NCBI RefSeq assembly: GCF_021245985.1
Contig: NZ_JAJQXA010000001.1
Location: 434,001 to 498,000, forward strand
DNA length: 64,000 bases
Origin: Flavobacterium soyae
GTDB taxonomy: Bacteria; Bacteroidota; Bacteroidia; Flavobacteriales; Flavobacteriaceae
Reading direction: 5' to 3'
Positions 34,160 to 42,831 of the stretch are shown here, one piece after another. A program made the position numbers and the translations under genes. Positions within the stretch are counted from its first letter, which is position 1; each line of letters opens with the position of its first letter. Under the pieces are notes generated by a model. That model was not told the origin of the DNA and ran no database searches. It saw only the letters and a list, made by a program, of their open reading frames with translations.

Positions 34160-35530
34160 ATGTCACAAAAAATATTATTAGATAAAATCAATATTCCTGG
34201 AATTAAAACCTACGAAGTTTATCGCCAAAATGGTGGTTACGCATCTGTAGAAAAAGCTTTAAAAACACTTACACCGGATGAAGTTACTGAAGAAGTAAAA
34301 AAATCAGGTCTTCGTGGTCGTGGAGGTGCAGGTTTCCCTGCCGGAATGAAATGGAGCTTTATTGATAAAAAATCAGGAAAACCAAGACACTTAGTTTGTA
34401 ACGCCGACGAATCTGAGCCGGGAACATTCAAAGATCGTTATTTGATGGAATTTATTCCTCACTTATTGATCGAAGGAATGATTACTTCTAGTTATGCTTT
34501 AGGCGCTAACCTTTCGTATATCTACATTCGTGGAGAATATATGTGGGTTTTCAAAATTTTAGAAAGAGCAATCGCCGAGGCTAAAGCTGCAGGCTGGTTA
34601 GGAAAAAATATATTAGGTACGGGTTACGATTTAGAGTTACACGTTCACTGTGGAGCCGGAGCTTATATCTGTGGAGAAGAAACTGCACTTATTGAGTCTT
34701 TGGAAGGTAAAAGAGGAAATCCTCGTATTAAACCACCATTCCCTGCAGTTTCAGGACTTTGGGCAAACCCAACAGTGGTAAACAATGTTGAAACTATTGC
34801 AACGGTGCCGTGGATTGTAAACAATTCTGGTGACGATTATGCAAAAATTGGTATTGGTCGTTCTACAGGAACTAAATTAATTTCTGCTTCTGGACACATT
34901 AAAAATCCTGGGGTTTACGAAATTGAATTAGGTTTAAGCGTAGACGAATTCATGAATTCTGATGAATATTTAGGAGGAATGTCTTCAAGCCGTCCATTAA
35001 AAGCATTTGTACCGGGAGGTTCTTCTGTGCCAATTTTACCTGCTGAATTGATTTTCAAAACAGCAAATGGAGAAGATCGTTTAATGACTTACGAATCTTT
35101 AAGTGATGGTGGTTTTGCTACCGGATCTATGTTAGGTTCTGGAGGATTTATTGTTTACAATGATACTGCTTGTGTCGTAAGAAACACTTGGAACTTTGCT
35201 CGTTTTTACCACCACGAATCTTGCGGACAATGTACTCCTTGCCGTGAAGGAACTGGATGGTTAGAAAAAATCTTATGGAGAATCGAAAACGGTCAAGGCC
35301 GTGAAGAAGATATTGAATTATTGTGGAGCATTCAGAGTAAAATTGAAGGAAACACAATCTGTCCGCTTGGTGACGCCGCTTCTTGGCCAGTAGCAGCCGC
35401 GATTCGTCACTTTAGAGATGAATTTGAATATCACGTTCGTTTCCCAGAAAAAATCAAAAATAGAGATCACTTTGTTGCTGAGCCTTTTTCGCAAGTGAAG
35501 CATTTAGTTGGCGGCAAAGTAATCGTATAA
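34160..35530 (+). CDS. nuoF: NADH-quinone oxidoreductase subunit F (NADH- and FMN-binding)
   Basis: 51-kDa-type subunit that binds NADH and FMN and holds a [4Fe-4S] cluster (N3). It has 456 residues. The FMN/NADH region GRGGAGFPAGMKW is at residues 53-65, followed by CNADESEPGTFKDR. The cluster motif SCGQCTPCREGT is at about 354-365, and the fourth cysteine is in NTICPLGDA. It lies one base after nuoE and is followed by a 171-base gap with a palindrome before nuoG. Confidence 0.98.
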   Translation: MSQKILLDKINIPGIKTYEVYRQNGGYASVEKALKTLTPDEVTEEVKKSGLRGRGGAGFPAGMKWSFIDKKSGKPRHLVCNADESEPGTFKDRYLMEFIPHLLIEGMITSSYALGANLSYIYIRGEYMWVFKILERAIAEAKAAGWLGKNILGTGYDLELHVHCGAGAYICGEETALIESLEGKRGNPRIKPPFPAVSGLWANPTVVNNVETIATVPWIVNNSGDDYAKIGIGRSTGTKLISASGHIKNPGVYEIELGLSVDEFMNSDEYLGGMSSSRPLKAFVPGGSSVPILPAELIFKTANGEDRLMTYESLSDGGFATGSMLGSGGFIVYNDTACVVRNTWNFARFYHHESCGQCTPCREGTGWLEKILWRIENGQGREEDIELLWSIQSKIEGNTICPLGDAASWPVAAAIRHFRDEFEYHVRFPEKIKNRDHFVAEPFSQVKHLVGGKVIV

Positions 35531-35636
35531 AAATAAAAAGCAGAAAGTTATAAAGTTTATAATGTTAAAAAGGACAGCAATTCTTTTCAATATTCCGACT
35601 TTCAACAAAAAAGTTTAAAATAGTTTCAAGTTTCAA

Positions 35637-35690
35637 GTTTTTTTAGTTTCAGGTTAAAACCTAAAACGTGAAACCTGAAACTAAAAAAAC
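35637..35690. repeat. TTTAGTTTCAGGTT inverted repeat in the nuoF-nuoG gap
   Basis: A perfect 19-base inverted repeat (35637-35655 against 35672-35690) with a 16-base loop. It ends 11 bases before the nuoG ATG, so the RNA stem could affect nuoG translation. The word family matches the sucA-sucB gap repeat. Confidence 0.75.
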
Positions 35691-35701
35691 AAAAGTAAGA
35701 G

Positions 35702-36733
35702 ATGAAAGTAACCATAGACGGTCAAAGTATAGACGTAGAGCCAGGAACAACGATCCTGCAGGCTGCACGTATGATTGGTGGAGATTTGGTGCCGCCAGCC
35801 ATGTGCTATTACTCAAAATTAAAAGGGAGCGGTGGAAAATGCCGTTGCTGTTTAGTTGAAGTTTCTAAAGGTAGTGAAGCTGACCCAAGACCAATGCCAA
35901 AATTAATGGCATCTTGTGTAACAGGATGTATGGACGGAATGGAAGTAAACAGTAAATCTTCTGCCAGAGTAACGGAAGCCCGTAAATCTGTAACAGAATT
36001 TTTATTGATCAACCATCCATTAGACTGCCCTATTTGTGATCAGGCTGGTGAATGTGATCTTCAAAACTTAAGTTTTGAGCACGGAAACCCAAAATCACGT
36101 TTTATTGAAGAAAAAAGAACATTTGAACCAGAAGATATTGGTCCAAATATTCAACTGCATATGAACCGTTGTATTTTATGCCAAAGATGTGTACAAGTTG
36201 CAGATCAATTGACAGACAACAGAGTTCACGGAGTATTAGATCGTGGTGACCACGCTAATATCTCAACCGGAATTTCTAAAGCAATCGACAATGAGTTTTC
36301 TGGAAACATGATTGACGTTTGTCCCGTTGGAGCTTTAACTGATAAAACTTTCCGTTTTAAATCAAGAGTTTGGTTTAATAAACCTTATAACGCTCACAGA
36401 GAATGTACTACTCCCGGATGCTGCGGTAAAACTACAGTTTGGATGTTTGGTGGAGAAATTCAGCGTGTGACTGGTCGTAAAGATGAGTACCATGAAGTAG
36501 AAGAATTCATTTGCAACAGCTGTCGTTTTGATCACAAAGATGTAAATGACTGGGTAATTGAAGGACCAAGAGAATTTGAAAAAGATTCTGTTATCAACCA
36601 AAATAACTACACTCAAAAATTAGAGAAAGTTGAAATCGATACTGAAAAGAATATTCTTTTAGGCCGCGATATCGACCGTAAAAAAATTAGTATGGCTGCA
36701 ATTCCATTAACTACTAATGAAAAAAATTCTTAA
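35702..36733 (+). CDS. nuoG: NADH-quinone oxidoreductase subunit G, short form
   Basis: 75-kDa-type subunit carrying several iron-sulfur clusters. The N-terminal [2Fe-2S] ferredoxin domain has Cys35, Cys47 and Cys50 (GGKCRCCLVEV). The His-Cys segment HPLDCPICDQAGECDLQNLS follows, then the [4Fe-4S] motif CILCQRCVQVADQL with CPVGALTDK. At 343 residues it is far shorter than the roughly 900-residue E. coli form: the C-terminal molybdopterin-oxidoreductase-like domain is missing apart from its first cysteine-rich part (ECTTPGCCGKT). The frame ends cleanly three bases before nuoH, so this looks like a natural short form and not a truncation by mutation. Confidence 0.94.
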   Translation: MKVTIDGQSIDVEPGTTILQAARMIGGDLVPPAMCYYSKLKGSGGKCRCCLVEVSKGSEADPRPMPKLMASCVTGCMDGMEVNSKSSARVTEARKSVTEFLLINHPLDCPICDQAGECDLQNLSFEHGNPKSRFIEEKRTFEPEDIGPNIQLHMNRCILCQRCVQVADQLTDNRVHGVLDRGDHANISTGISKAIDNEFSGNMIDVCPVGALTDKTFRFKSRVWFNKPYNAHRECTTPGCCGKTTVWMFGGEIQRVTGRKDEYHEVEEFICNSCRFDHKDVNDWVIEGPREFEKDSVINQNNYTQKLEKVEIDTEKNILLGRDIDRKKISMAAIPLTTNEKNS

Positions 36734-36736
36734 GAA

Positions 36737-37789
36737 ATGGAAAGTGCATTTATTATAGAAAAAAGTGTTGTTATTGTTGTCGTTTTTGCGGTAACAATGA
36801 TTATGGCAATGTATTCTACCTGGGCAGAACGTAAAGTTGCTGCTTTTCTACAAGACCGTGTTGGGCCAAACCGTGCAGGCTGGGGAGGTTTATTACAGCC
36901 GCTTGCTGATGGTATGAAATTGTTCTCTAAAGAAGAATTTTTTCCAAACACACCAAATAAATTTTTATTCGTTGTAGGTCCGGCAATTGCCATGAGTACA
37001 GCTTTGATGACAAGTGCTGTAATTCCTTGGGGAGACCGACTTCATCTTTTTGGAAGAGACATTATTCTTCAGGCAACTGATGTAAATATCGCATTATTAT
37101 ACATTTTTGGAGTTCTTTCTGTTGGAGTTTACGGCATCATGATTGGTGGATGGGCATCTAACAATAAATTCTCATTAATGGGTGCTGTTCGTGCCGCTTC
37201 TCAAATGGTTTCTTATGAAGTTGCAATGGGATTATCAATGATTGCATTGTTGATGATGACTGGAACAATGAGTTTAAAAGAAATTTCATTACAGCAGTCA
37301 GGAATGAACTGGAATGTTTTCTATCAGCCATTGTCCTTTTTAATTTTCTTAATTTGTTCATTTGCAGAAACTAACAGAACTCCGTTTGACTTAGCAGAAT
37401 GTGAAAACGAATTAATTGGAGGTTACCATACAGAATATTCGTCAATGAAAATGGGATTCTATTTGTTTGCAGAATATGCAAGTATGTTTATCTCTGCTAC
37501 TATTATTTCTGTATTATTCTTTGGAGGTTACAACTATCCGGGAATGCAGTGGATGGTAGAAAATGTTGGAGTAAATACCGCTAATCTTTTAGGAATTGCC
37601 GTATTGTTTGTAAAAATTTGTTTCTTCATATTTTTCTACATGTGGGTACGCTGGACAATTCCAAGATTTAGATATGACCAATTAATGAACTTAGGCTGGA
37701 GAATTTTAATTCCGCTTTCGATTATTAATATTATGATTACGGGCGCTGTTATTTTAAGACACGATATCGCAGCAGCTTTAGGATTCTAA
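36737..37789 (+). CDS. nuoH: NADH-quinone oxidoreductase subunit H
   Basis: Membrane subunit linking the quinone site to the proton channels. It has 350 residues and about eight helices. Signatures: TWAERKVAAFLQDRVGPNRA in the first loop, and the conserved segment SFAETNRTPFDLAECENELI followed by GGYHTEYSSMKMGFYLFAEY. It begins three bases after nuoG. The gap to nuoI (161 bases) holds a structured RNA-like element. Confidence 0.98.
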   Translation: MESAFIIEKSVVIVVVFAVTMIMAMYSTWAERKVAAFLQDRVGPNRAGWGGLLQPLADGMKLFSKEEFFPNTPNKFLFVVGPAIAMSTALMTSAVIPWGDRLHLFGRDIILQATDVNIALLYIFGVLSVGVYGIMIGGWASNNKFSLMGAVRAASQMVSYEVAMGLSMIALLMMTGTMSLKEISLQQSGMNWNVFYQPLSFLIFLICSFAETNRTPFDLAECENELIGGYHTEYSSMKMGFYLFAEYASMFISATIISVLFFGGYNYPGMQWMVENVGVNTANLLGIAVLFVKICFFIFFYMWVRWTIPRFRYDQLMNLGWRILIPLSIINIMITGAVILRHDIAAALGF

Positions 37790-37798
37790 TAACCGTAA

Positions 37799-37881
37799 TG
37801 CCCTAGCCCTGATAGAAGCGGCATCCTTTAATTTTTTTCTTTAGAAAAATTAAAGATACAGCGGATAGCAGGATTAGCTTC
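37799..37881 (+). ncRNA. Flavo-1-like RNA element between nuoH and nuoI
   Basis: The conserved-looking boxes CCCTAGCCCTGATAGAAGCGG (split here as CCCTAGCC, CTGATAG, AAGCGG) and ACAGCGGATAGCAGGATTAG flank an AT-rich hairpin. The hairpin is TTTAATTTTT (37827-37836) paired with AAAAATTAAA (37845-37854). The outer boxes pair around CCTG/CAGG with bulges. I recognise this as the Flavo-1 motif described in flavobacteria, recalled from memory, with presumed but unproven non-coding RNA function. It lies in the operon direction; orientation is assigned from the motif order. Confidence 0.65.
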
Positions 37882-37950
37882 AATTAAAAATAAAATAGAT
37901 TTTGAATTTGACTGACCTCAAATTGTAAATCATAAATCATAGATTAAAAA

Positions 37951-38496
37951 ATGTCAATAGAAACTATATCATTATCGGGTAGAAAAAAGGTGGTGTCTAA
38001 CAAGGACATGACTTTTTGGGAACGATTGTATCTTGTGGCGATTGTAAAAGGTTTAGCTATTACGCTTAAACACCTTTTTAGAAAAAAAATTACAATTCAT
38101 TATCCGGAACAGGTTCGTGAAATGAGTCCGGTTTATCGTGGTCAGCATATGTTGAAACGCGATGAACAAGGTCGTGAAAACTGTACTGCCTGTGGATTAT
38201 GTGCTTTATCATGCCCTGCAGAAGCTATTACAATGAAAGCTGCTGAGCGTAAGCCAGACGAGAAACATTTATACAGAGAAGAAAAGTATGCTGAAATCTA
38301 TGAAATCAATATGCTTCGTTGTATTTTCTGTGGTTTATGTGAAGAAGCTTGTCCAAAAGATGCCATTTATTTGACAACTTCTAAGGTTCTAGTTCCTTCC
38401 AGCTACAAAAGAGAAGATTTTATTTTTGGAAAAGATAAATTAGTGATGCCTTTAGAAATGGCTATTAAAAATTCACAACTTAATAACGCTAACTAA
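37951..38496 (+). CDS. nuoI: NADH-quinone oxidoreductase subunit I
   Basis: Ferredoxin-like peripheral subunit with two [4Fe-4S] clusters (N6a and N6b) passing electrons to NuoB. It has 181 residues. Cluster motifs: Cys78, 81, 84 and 88 in NCTACGLCALSCPAEAI, and Cys124, 127, 130 and 134 in RCIFCGLCEEACPKDAI. An amphipathic N-terminal region (WERLYLVAIVKGLAITLKHL) would rest on the membrane. Its stop codon shares one base with the nuoJ start (TAATG). Confidence 0.98.
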   Translation: MSIETISLSGRKKVVSNKDMTFWERLYLVAIVKGLAITLKHLFRKKITIHYPEQVREMSPVYRGQHMLKRDEQGRENCTACGLCALSCPAEAITMKAAERKPDEKHLYREEKYAEIYEINMLRCIFCGLCEEACPKDAIYLTTSKVLVPSSYKREDFIFGKDKLVMPLEMAIKNSQLNNAN

Positions 38497-39035
38497 TGAT
38501 ACATATTCCTGATTTTGCACACGCAACAACTGTACAAGTTATATTTTGTATCCTGGCGTTTATTACAGTAATGACTGCTTTTTTAACCATTTATAGCCGA
38601 AACCCAATTCACTCTGCTATTTACTTAGTGATTTGTTTCTTCTCTATTGCTGGTCATTATTTATTACTAAACTCTCAATTTTTAGCAATTGTACATATAA
38701 TAGTCTACTCTGGAGCGATTATGATTTTGTTCCTGTTTACGATTATGTTGATGAATTTAAACGAACAAAAAGACGTTCACCGACCAAGGATTACACGTTT
38801 AGGAGCAATTGTTTCTTTCTGTTTAATTGTTATTGTTTTAATTGCAATTTTCATCAATTCTAAACCAATTGTTGGCGATTACGATTCAACCGGAGAAGAT
38901 TTCCAATCTATTAAAGTATTGGGTAAAATATTATTGAACGAATATATGGTACCATTTGAATTTGCTTCGATTTTACTTTTGGTTGCGATGATTGGAACTG
39001 TATTATTGTCTAAAAAAGAAAAATTAAATAAATAA
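38496..39035 (+). CDS. nuoJ: NADH-quinone oxidoreductase subunit J
   Basis: Membrane subunit of 179 residues with five helices. The conserved helix [21 protein letters not shown], with its pi-bulge region, is plain, as is the N-terminal [20 protein letters not shown]. It overlaps nuoI by one base and nuoK by one base (TAATG at both ends), indicating translational coupling. Confidence 0.97.
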   Translation: MIHIPDFAHATTVQVIFCILAFITVMTAFLTIYSRNPIHSAIYLVICFFSIAGHYLLLNSQFLAIVHIIVYSGAIMILFLFTIMLMNLNEQKDVHRPRITRLGAIVSFCLIVIVLIAIFINSKPIVGDYDSTGEDFQSIKVLGKILLNEYMVPFEFASILLLVAMIGTVLLSKKEKLNK

Positions 39036-39355
39036 TGGGTAATATATTAAATCAAATAGGTATTGAAAATTACATCTTTTTAAGTGTTGTACTTTTTTGT
39101 ATTGGTGTTTTTGGTGTATTGTACAGACGAAATTCAATTATCGTTTTCATGTCTATCGAGATCATGCTAAATGCAGTAAACCTTTTATTTGTGGCTTTTT
39201 CAACTTACCATCAGGATGCACAAGGACAAGTTTTTGTATTCTTTTCGATGGCAGTTGCTGCTGCTGAAGTTGCGGTAGGATTGGCGATTTTAGTTTCTAT
39301 TTTCAGAAACATCGGTTCAATTAGTATCGATAATTTAAAAAATTTAAAAGGATAA
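39035..39355 (+). CDS. nuoK: NADH-quinone oxidoreductase subunit K
   Basis: Small membrane subunit of 106 residues and three helices, homologous to MrpC. Conserved acidic residues in the helices are present ([17 protein letters not shown] and [19 protein letters not shown]), as needed for proton movement. The start codon overlaps the nuoJ stop codon. Confidence 0.97.
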   Translation: MGNILNQIGIENYIFLSVVLFCIGVFGVLYRRNSIIVFMSIEIMLNAVNLLFVAFSTYHQDAQGQVFVFFSMAVAAAEVAVGLAILVSIFRNIGSISIDNLKNLKG

Positions 39356-39362
39356 AATAGAA

Positions 39363-41246
39363 ATGGATACCAATTTAGCTTTAGTTTTAGTTTTAGCTCC
39401 TTTTTTAGGATTTTTAATCAATGTTTTCTTTGGGAAAAGCTTAGGGAAAACAGTTTCCGGAATTATCGGAACTGCTGCCGTGGCTGTTTCTTTTATAGTT
39501 ACTCTTGTTCTTTTTAATCAAATAACTTCGACTGGAAAAGCAATTGAAGTTAATTTGTTTGACTGGATTCAAATTAGTAATCTAAAAATCAATCTTGGAT
39601 TTTTATTAGATCAATTATCTGTTCTTTGGTTACTTTTCGTAACTGGAATTGGATCTTTGATACACCTATACTCTATCAGTTACATGCACGACGATGAGAA
39701 TATCCACAAATTCTTTGCATATTTAAATCTGTTCGTATTCTTTATGATTACACTTGTAATTGGAAGCAACTTATTAGTATTATTTATTGGCTGGGAAGGT
39801 GTTGGACTTTGCTCTTATTTACTAATCGGATTCTGGCATAAAAACCAGGATTATAACGATGCGGCAAAAAAGGCTTTCATCATGAACAGAATTGGAGATT
39901 TAGGTCTTTTAATTGGTATGTTCATTATTGGTTCAATGTTCTCAACATTAGATTATGCAACTTTAAAAACGGCAGTCGCAGGAGCTGCAAATTTAAATTT
40001 ACCATTACTTTCTTTAGCAGCTTTATGTTTATTTATTGGAGCTTGTGGTAAATCTGCTCAAATTCCGTTGTATACCTGGTTACCAGATGCGATGGCGGGA
40101 CCAACTCCTGTTTCTGCATTGATTCACGCTGCTACGATGGTAACAGCTGGTATCTTTATGGTAACAAGATTGAACTTCGTTTTTGATCTTGCAACAGATG
40201 TACAGACTGTAATTGCAATTGTTGGAGCGATAACTTCATTAGTTGCTGCTACAATTGGTTTAGTGCAAACTGATATTAAAAAAGTATTGGCTTATTCTAC
40301 AGTTTCACAATTAGGATTAATGTTCTTGGCATTAGGATTTGGAGCTTATGAAGTAGCGGTTTTCCACGTAATCACACACGCTTTCTTTAAAGCTTGTTTA
40401 TTCTTAGGATCTGGTTCTGTAATTCACGGTTTACACGGTGAGCAGGATATGCGTAAAATGGGTGGATTGCGTAAAGCAATGCCAATCACTTTCTGGACAA
40501 TGTTGATTTCTTCGTTAGCTATTTCAGGAGTTCCGTTTTTCTCAGGTTTCTTCTCAAAAGATGAAATTTTAATGACTGCTTTTCACCATAGCATTCCATT
40601 ATATGTTGTTGGATCGATTGCTTCTATCATGACAGCTTTCTATATGTTCAGATTGATGTTCTTAACTTTCTTTAAAGATTTTAGAGGAACTGAAGAGCAA
40701 AAACATCATTTACACGAAAGCGATGGTATAATTACCTTCCCTTTAATGATTTTAGCTATTCTTGCAGCATTTGGCGGATTAATCAGTTTACCGGGAAACA
40801 GCTGGCTTAATGAATATTTAGCTCCTCTTTTCACAAAAGCGGCTGGCGAAGAACACCATTTAGGAACAACAGAATATACTTTAATGGGAATTGCAGTGCT
40901 TGGCTGTTTGGTAGGGATTTTAATTGCTTACATAAAATACTTTAAACAAGATAATGTTCCGGAATCTGATGAAAATATTACAGGCTTAACAAAAGTGTTG
41001 TATAACAAATATTATGTAGATGAGGCTTACGATGCGATTTTTGTTCGTTCTGTAAATGCATTATCAAGATTTTTTAGAGACTATATTGAAACCGGATTAT
41101 CGGCAGTTGTTTTTGGATTAGGAAAAGCAGCAAACGAATTAGCGTTTCAGGGTAAAAAACTGCAGACAGGAAGTATTGGATTATATCTTTTTGCTTTTGT
41201 TTTAGGTCTTTGCGCGATTGTTTCTTATATATTTTTAGCTCAATAA
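39363..41246 (+). CDS. nuoL: NADH-quinone oxidoreductase subunit L
   Basis: Distal antiporter-like proton channel of 627 residues and about 16 helices. The lateral helix near the C-terminus is expected after the loop VPESDENITGLTKVLYNKYY. Key blocks: FIGWEGVGLCSYLLIGFW with the conserved Glu, GACGKSAQIPLYTWLPDAM with the conserved Lys, and THAFFKACLFLGSGSVIH. It begins seven bases after nuoK. Confidence 0.98.
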   Translation: MDTNLALVLVLAPFLGFLINVFFGKSLGKTVSGIIGTAAVAVSFIVTLVLFNQITSTGKAIEVNLFDWIQISNLKINLGFLLDQLSVLWLLFVTGIGSLIHLYSISYMHDDENIHKFFAYLNLFVFFMITLVIGSNLLVLFIGWEGVGLCSYLLIGFWHKNQDYNDAAKKAFIMNRIGDLGLLIGMFIIGSMFSTLDYATLKTAVAGAANLNLPLLSLAALCLFIGACGKSAQIPLYTWLPDAMAGPTPVSALIHAATMVTAGIFMVTRLNFVFDLATDVQTVIAIVGAITSLVAATIGLVQTDIKKVLAYSTVSQLGLMFLALGFGAYEVAVFHVITHAFFKACLFLGSGSVIHGLHGEQDMRKMGGLRKAMPITFWTMLISSLAISGVPFFSGFFSKDEILMTAFHHSIPLYVVGSIASIMTAFYMFRLMFLTFFKDFRGTEEQKHHLHESDGIITFPLMILAILAAFGGLISLPGNSWLNEYLAPLFTKAAGEEHHLGTTEYTLMGIAVLGCLVGILIAYIKYFKQDNVPESDENITGLTKVLYNKYYVDEAYDAIFVRSVNALSRFFRDYIETGLSAVVFGLGKAANELAFQGKKLQTGSIGLYLFAFVLGLCAIVSYIFLAQ

Positions 41247-41256
41247 TTTTATAACT

Positions 41257-42696
41257 ATGAACGTTTCTCTTATATTAATTATTCTTTTAGTTGGTGCATT
41301 TATCACCTATTTTGCTGGTGACAAACTCGCTTCAAAAGTAGCTTTGTTCTTTAGTTTAGCAGCTTTAGGCTGTTCGGTTGTATTGTTAAACCATTTTAAT
41401 GCTGGAGAAAATATCAGCCTTATTAATGCGTGGATCAATCAGCCTAAAATTTCATTTGCGCTGAATGCTGACGGATTAGGTCTTGCCATGCTTTTATTGA
41501 CAACGGCTTTAACTCCAGTTATTATATTCTCTTCTTTTGGAAATGAATATAAAAACTCTAAAGCTTTTTATGCTCTGATTTTATTTATGGCATTTGCAAT
41601 GACAGGAACTTTCCTTGCTGCAGATGGTCTTTTATATTATATTTTCTGGGAGTTAGCTCTTATTCCTATTTACTTTATTGCTCTTATTTGGGGTAACGGA
41701 GATGCTGAAGAACGCAGAAAAGCAGTGGTTAAATTCTTTATTTACACACTTGCAGGTTCATTGTTTATGTTGACTGCTTTTATCTATTTATATCAAAAAG
41801 CAGGTTCTTTCTTAATCGAAGATTTATATAAAGTACAATTATCTGCTTGCGAACAGCTTTGGATTTTCCTTGCTTTCTTCTTAGCTTATGCAATCAAAAT
41901 TCCAATTATTCCTTTCCATACATGGCAGGCAAATGTGTACCAAAAAGCACCAACTGTTGGAACAATGCTTTTATCTGGTATTATGTTGAAAATGGGATTG
42001 TATAGTGTTATTCGCTGGCAGTTGCCAATTGCACCTCTTGCTGCAAAAGAATACATGAATATTTTTATTGCTTTAGGAATTGCCGGAGTTATCTACGGTT
42101 CAATCGTTGCTTTAAGACAAAAAGATTTAAAAAAATTATTAGCTTATTCATCTCTTGCTCACGTTGGATTAATTGCTGCTGGATCTTATACTTTAACTCT
42201 TGATGGTTTTCGCGGAGCAGTTTTACAAATGATCGCTCACGGTTTTGTGGTAGTTGGATTATTCTACGCCGCAGAAATTATCTACAGAAGATTTGAAACT
42301 AGAGAAATTGCTGAATTAGGTGGAATCCGTACTCAGTCTCCAAAATTCACTTCGATGTTTTTAATTTTGGTATTGGCATCTGTTGCTTTACCAACTACAT
42401 TTAACTTTATTGGAGAGTTTACCGTATTATACAGCCTTTCTCAAATAAACATTTGGTTTGCTGTTTTAGGCGGAACAACGATTATTTTAGGAGCTTACTA
42501 TATGTTGAAAATGTTCCAAAATGTAATGTTAGGAGAAACAAATTCAAAAACATTTGCAGATGTTTCTGTTAACGAAGGAATTTCTATGGTAGCGATTATT
42601 GCTGTTTTGATTTTCTTTGGATTTTATCCAAAACCAATTACAGATTTGATTACTCCAAGTTTAGAAACGATTTTAAACGTTATCAATAAAAACTAA
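41257..42696 (+). CDS. nuoM: NADH-quinone oxidoreductase subunit M
   Basis: Antiporter-like proton channel subunit of 479 residues and about 14 helices. Conserved blocks are YYIFWELALIPIYFIALIWG (essential Glu), IKIPIIPFHTWQANVYQKAP (Lys and the HTW motif) and SLAHVGLIAAGSY. It begins ten bases after nuoL. The 135-base AT-rich gap to nuoN has scattered TTTAGAT-type words but no clear long palindrome. Confidence 0.97.
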   Translation: MNVSLILIILLVGAFITYFAGDKLASKVALFFSLAALGCSVVLLNHFNAGENISLINAWINQPKISFALNADGLGLAMLLLTTALTPVIIFSSFGNEYKNSKAFYALILFMAFAMTGTFLAADGLLYYIFWELALIPIYFIALIWGNGDAEERRKAVVKFFIYTLAGSLFMLTAFIYLYQKAGSFLIEDLYKVQLSACEQLWIFLAFFLAYAIKIPIIPFHTWQANVYQKAPTVGTMLLSGIMLKMGLYSVIRWQLPIAPLAAKEYMNIFIALGIAGVIYGSIVALRQKDLKKLLAYSSLAHVGLIAAGSYTLTLDGFRGAVLQMIAHGFVVVGLFYAAEIIYRRFETREIAELGGIRTQSPKFTSMFLILVLASVALPTTFNFIGEFTVLYSLSQINIWFAVLGGTTIILGAYYMLKMFQNVMLGETNSKTFADVSVNEGISMVAIIAVLIFFGFYPKPITDLITPSLETILNVINKN

Positions 42697-42831
42697 GATT
42701 TTAGAATAATGATTAACGATTTTTGATTTCAGATTTTCCGAAACTTAAAAAGTTAAACATTAAAAAATAAAAATATATTTTAAATAAAATAAATTAGGGC
42801 GTTTTAGATTTCCTAAATCAAAAAAACAAAA

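Noticed and set aside
35668..35859. Open frame across the nuoF-nuoG gap
   Set aside because: It starts in the palindrome and overlaps the start of nuoG in another frame; its sequence is repeat translation followed by a nuoG shadow.
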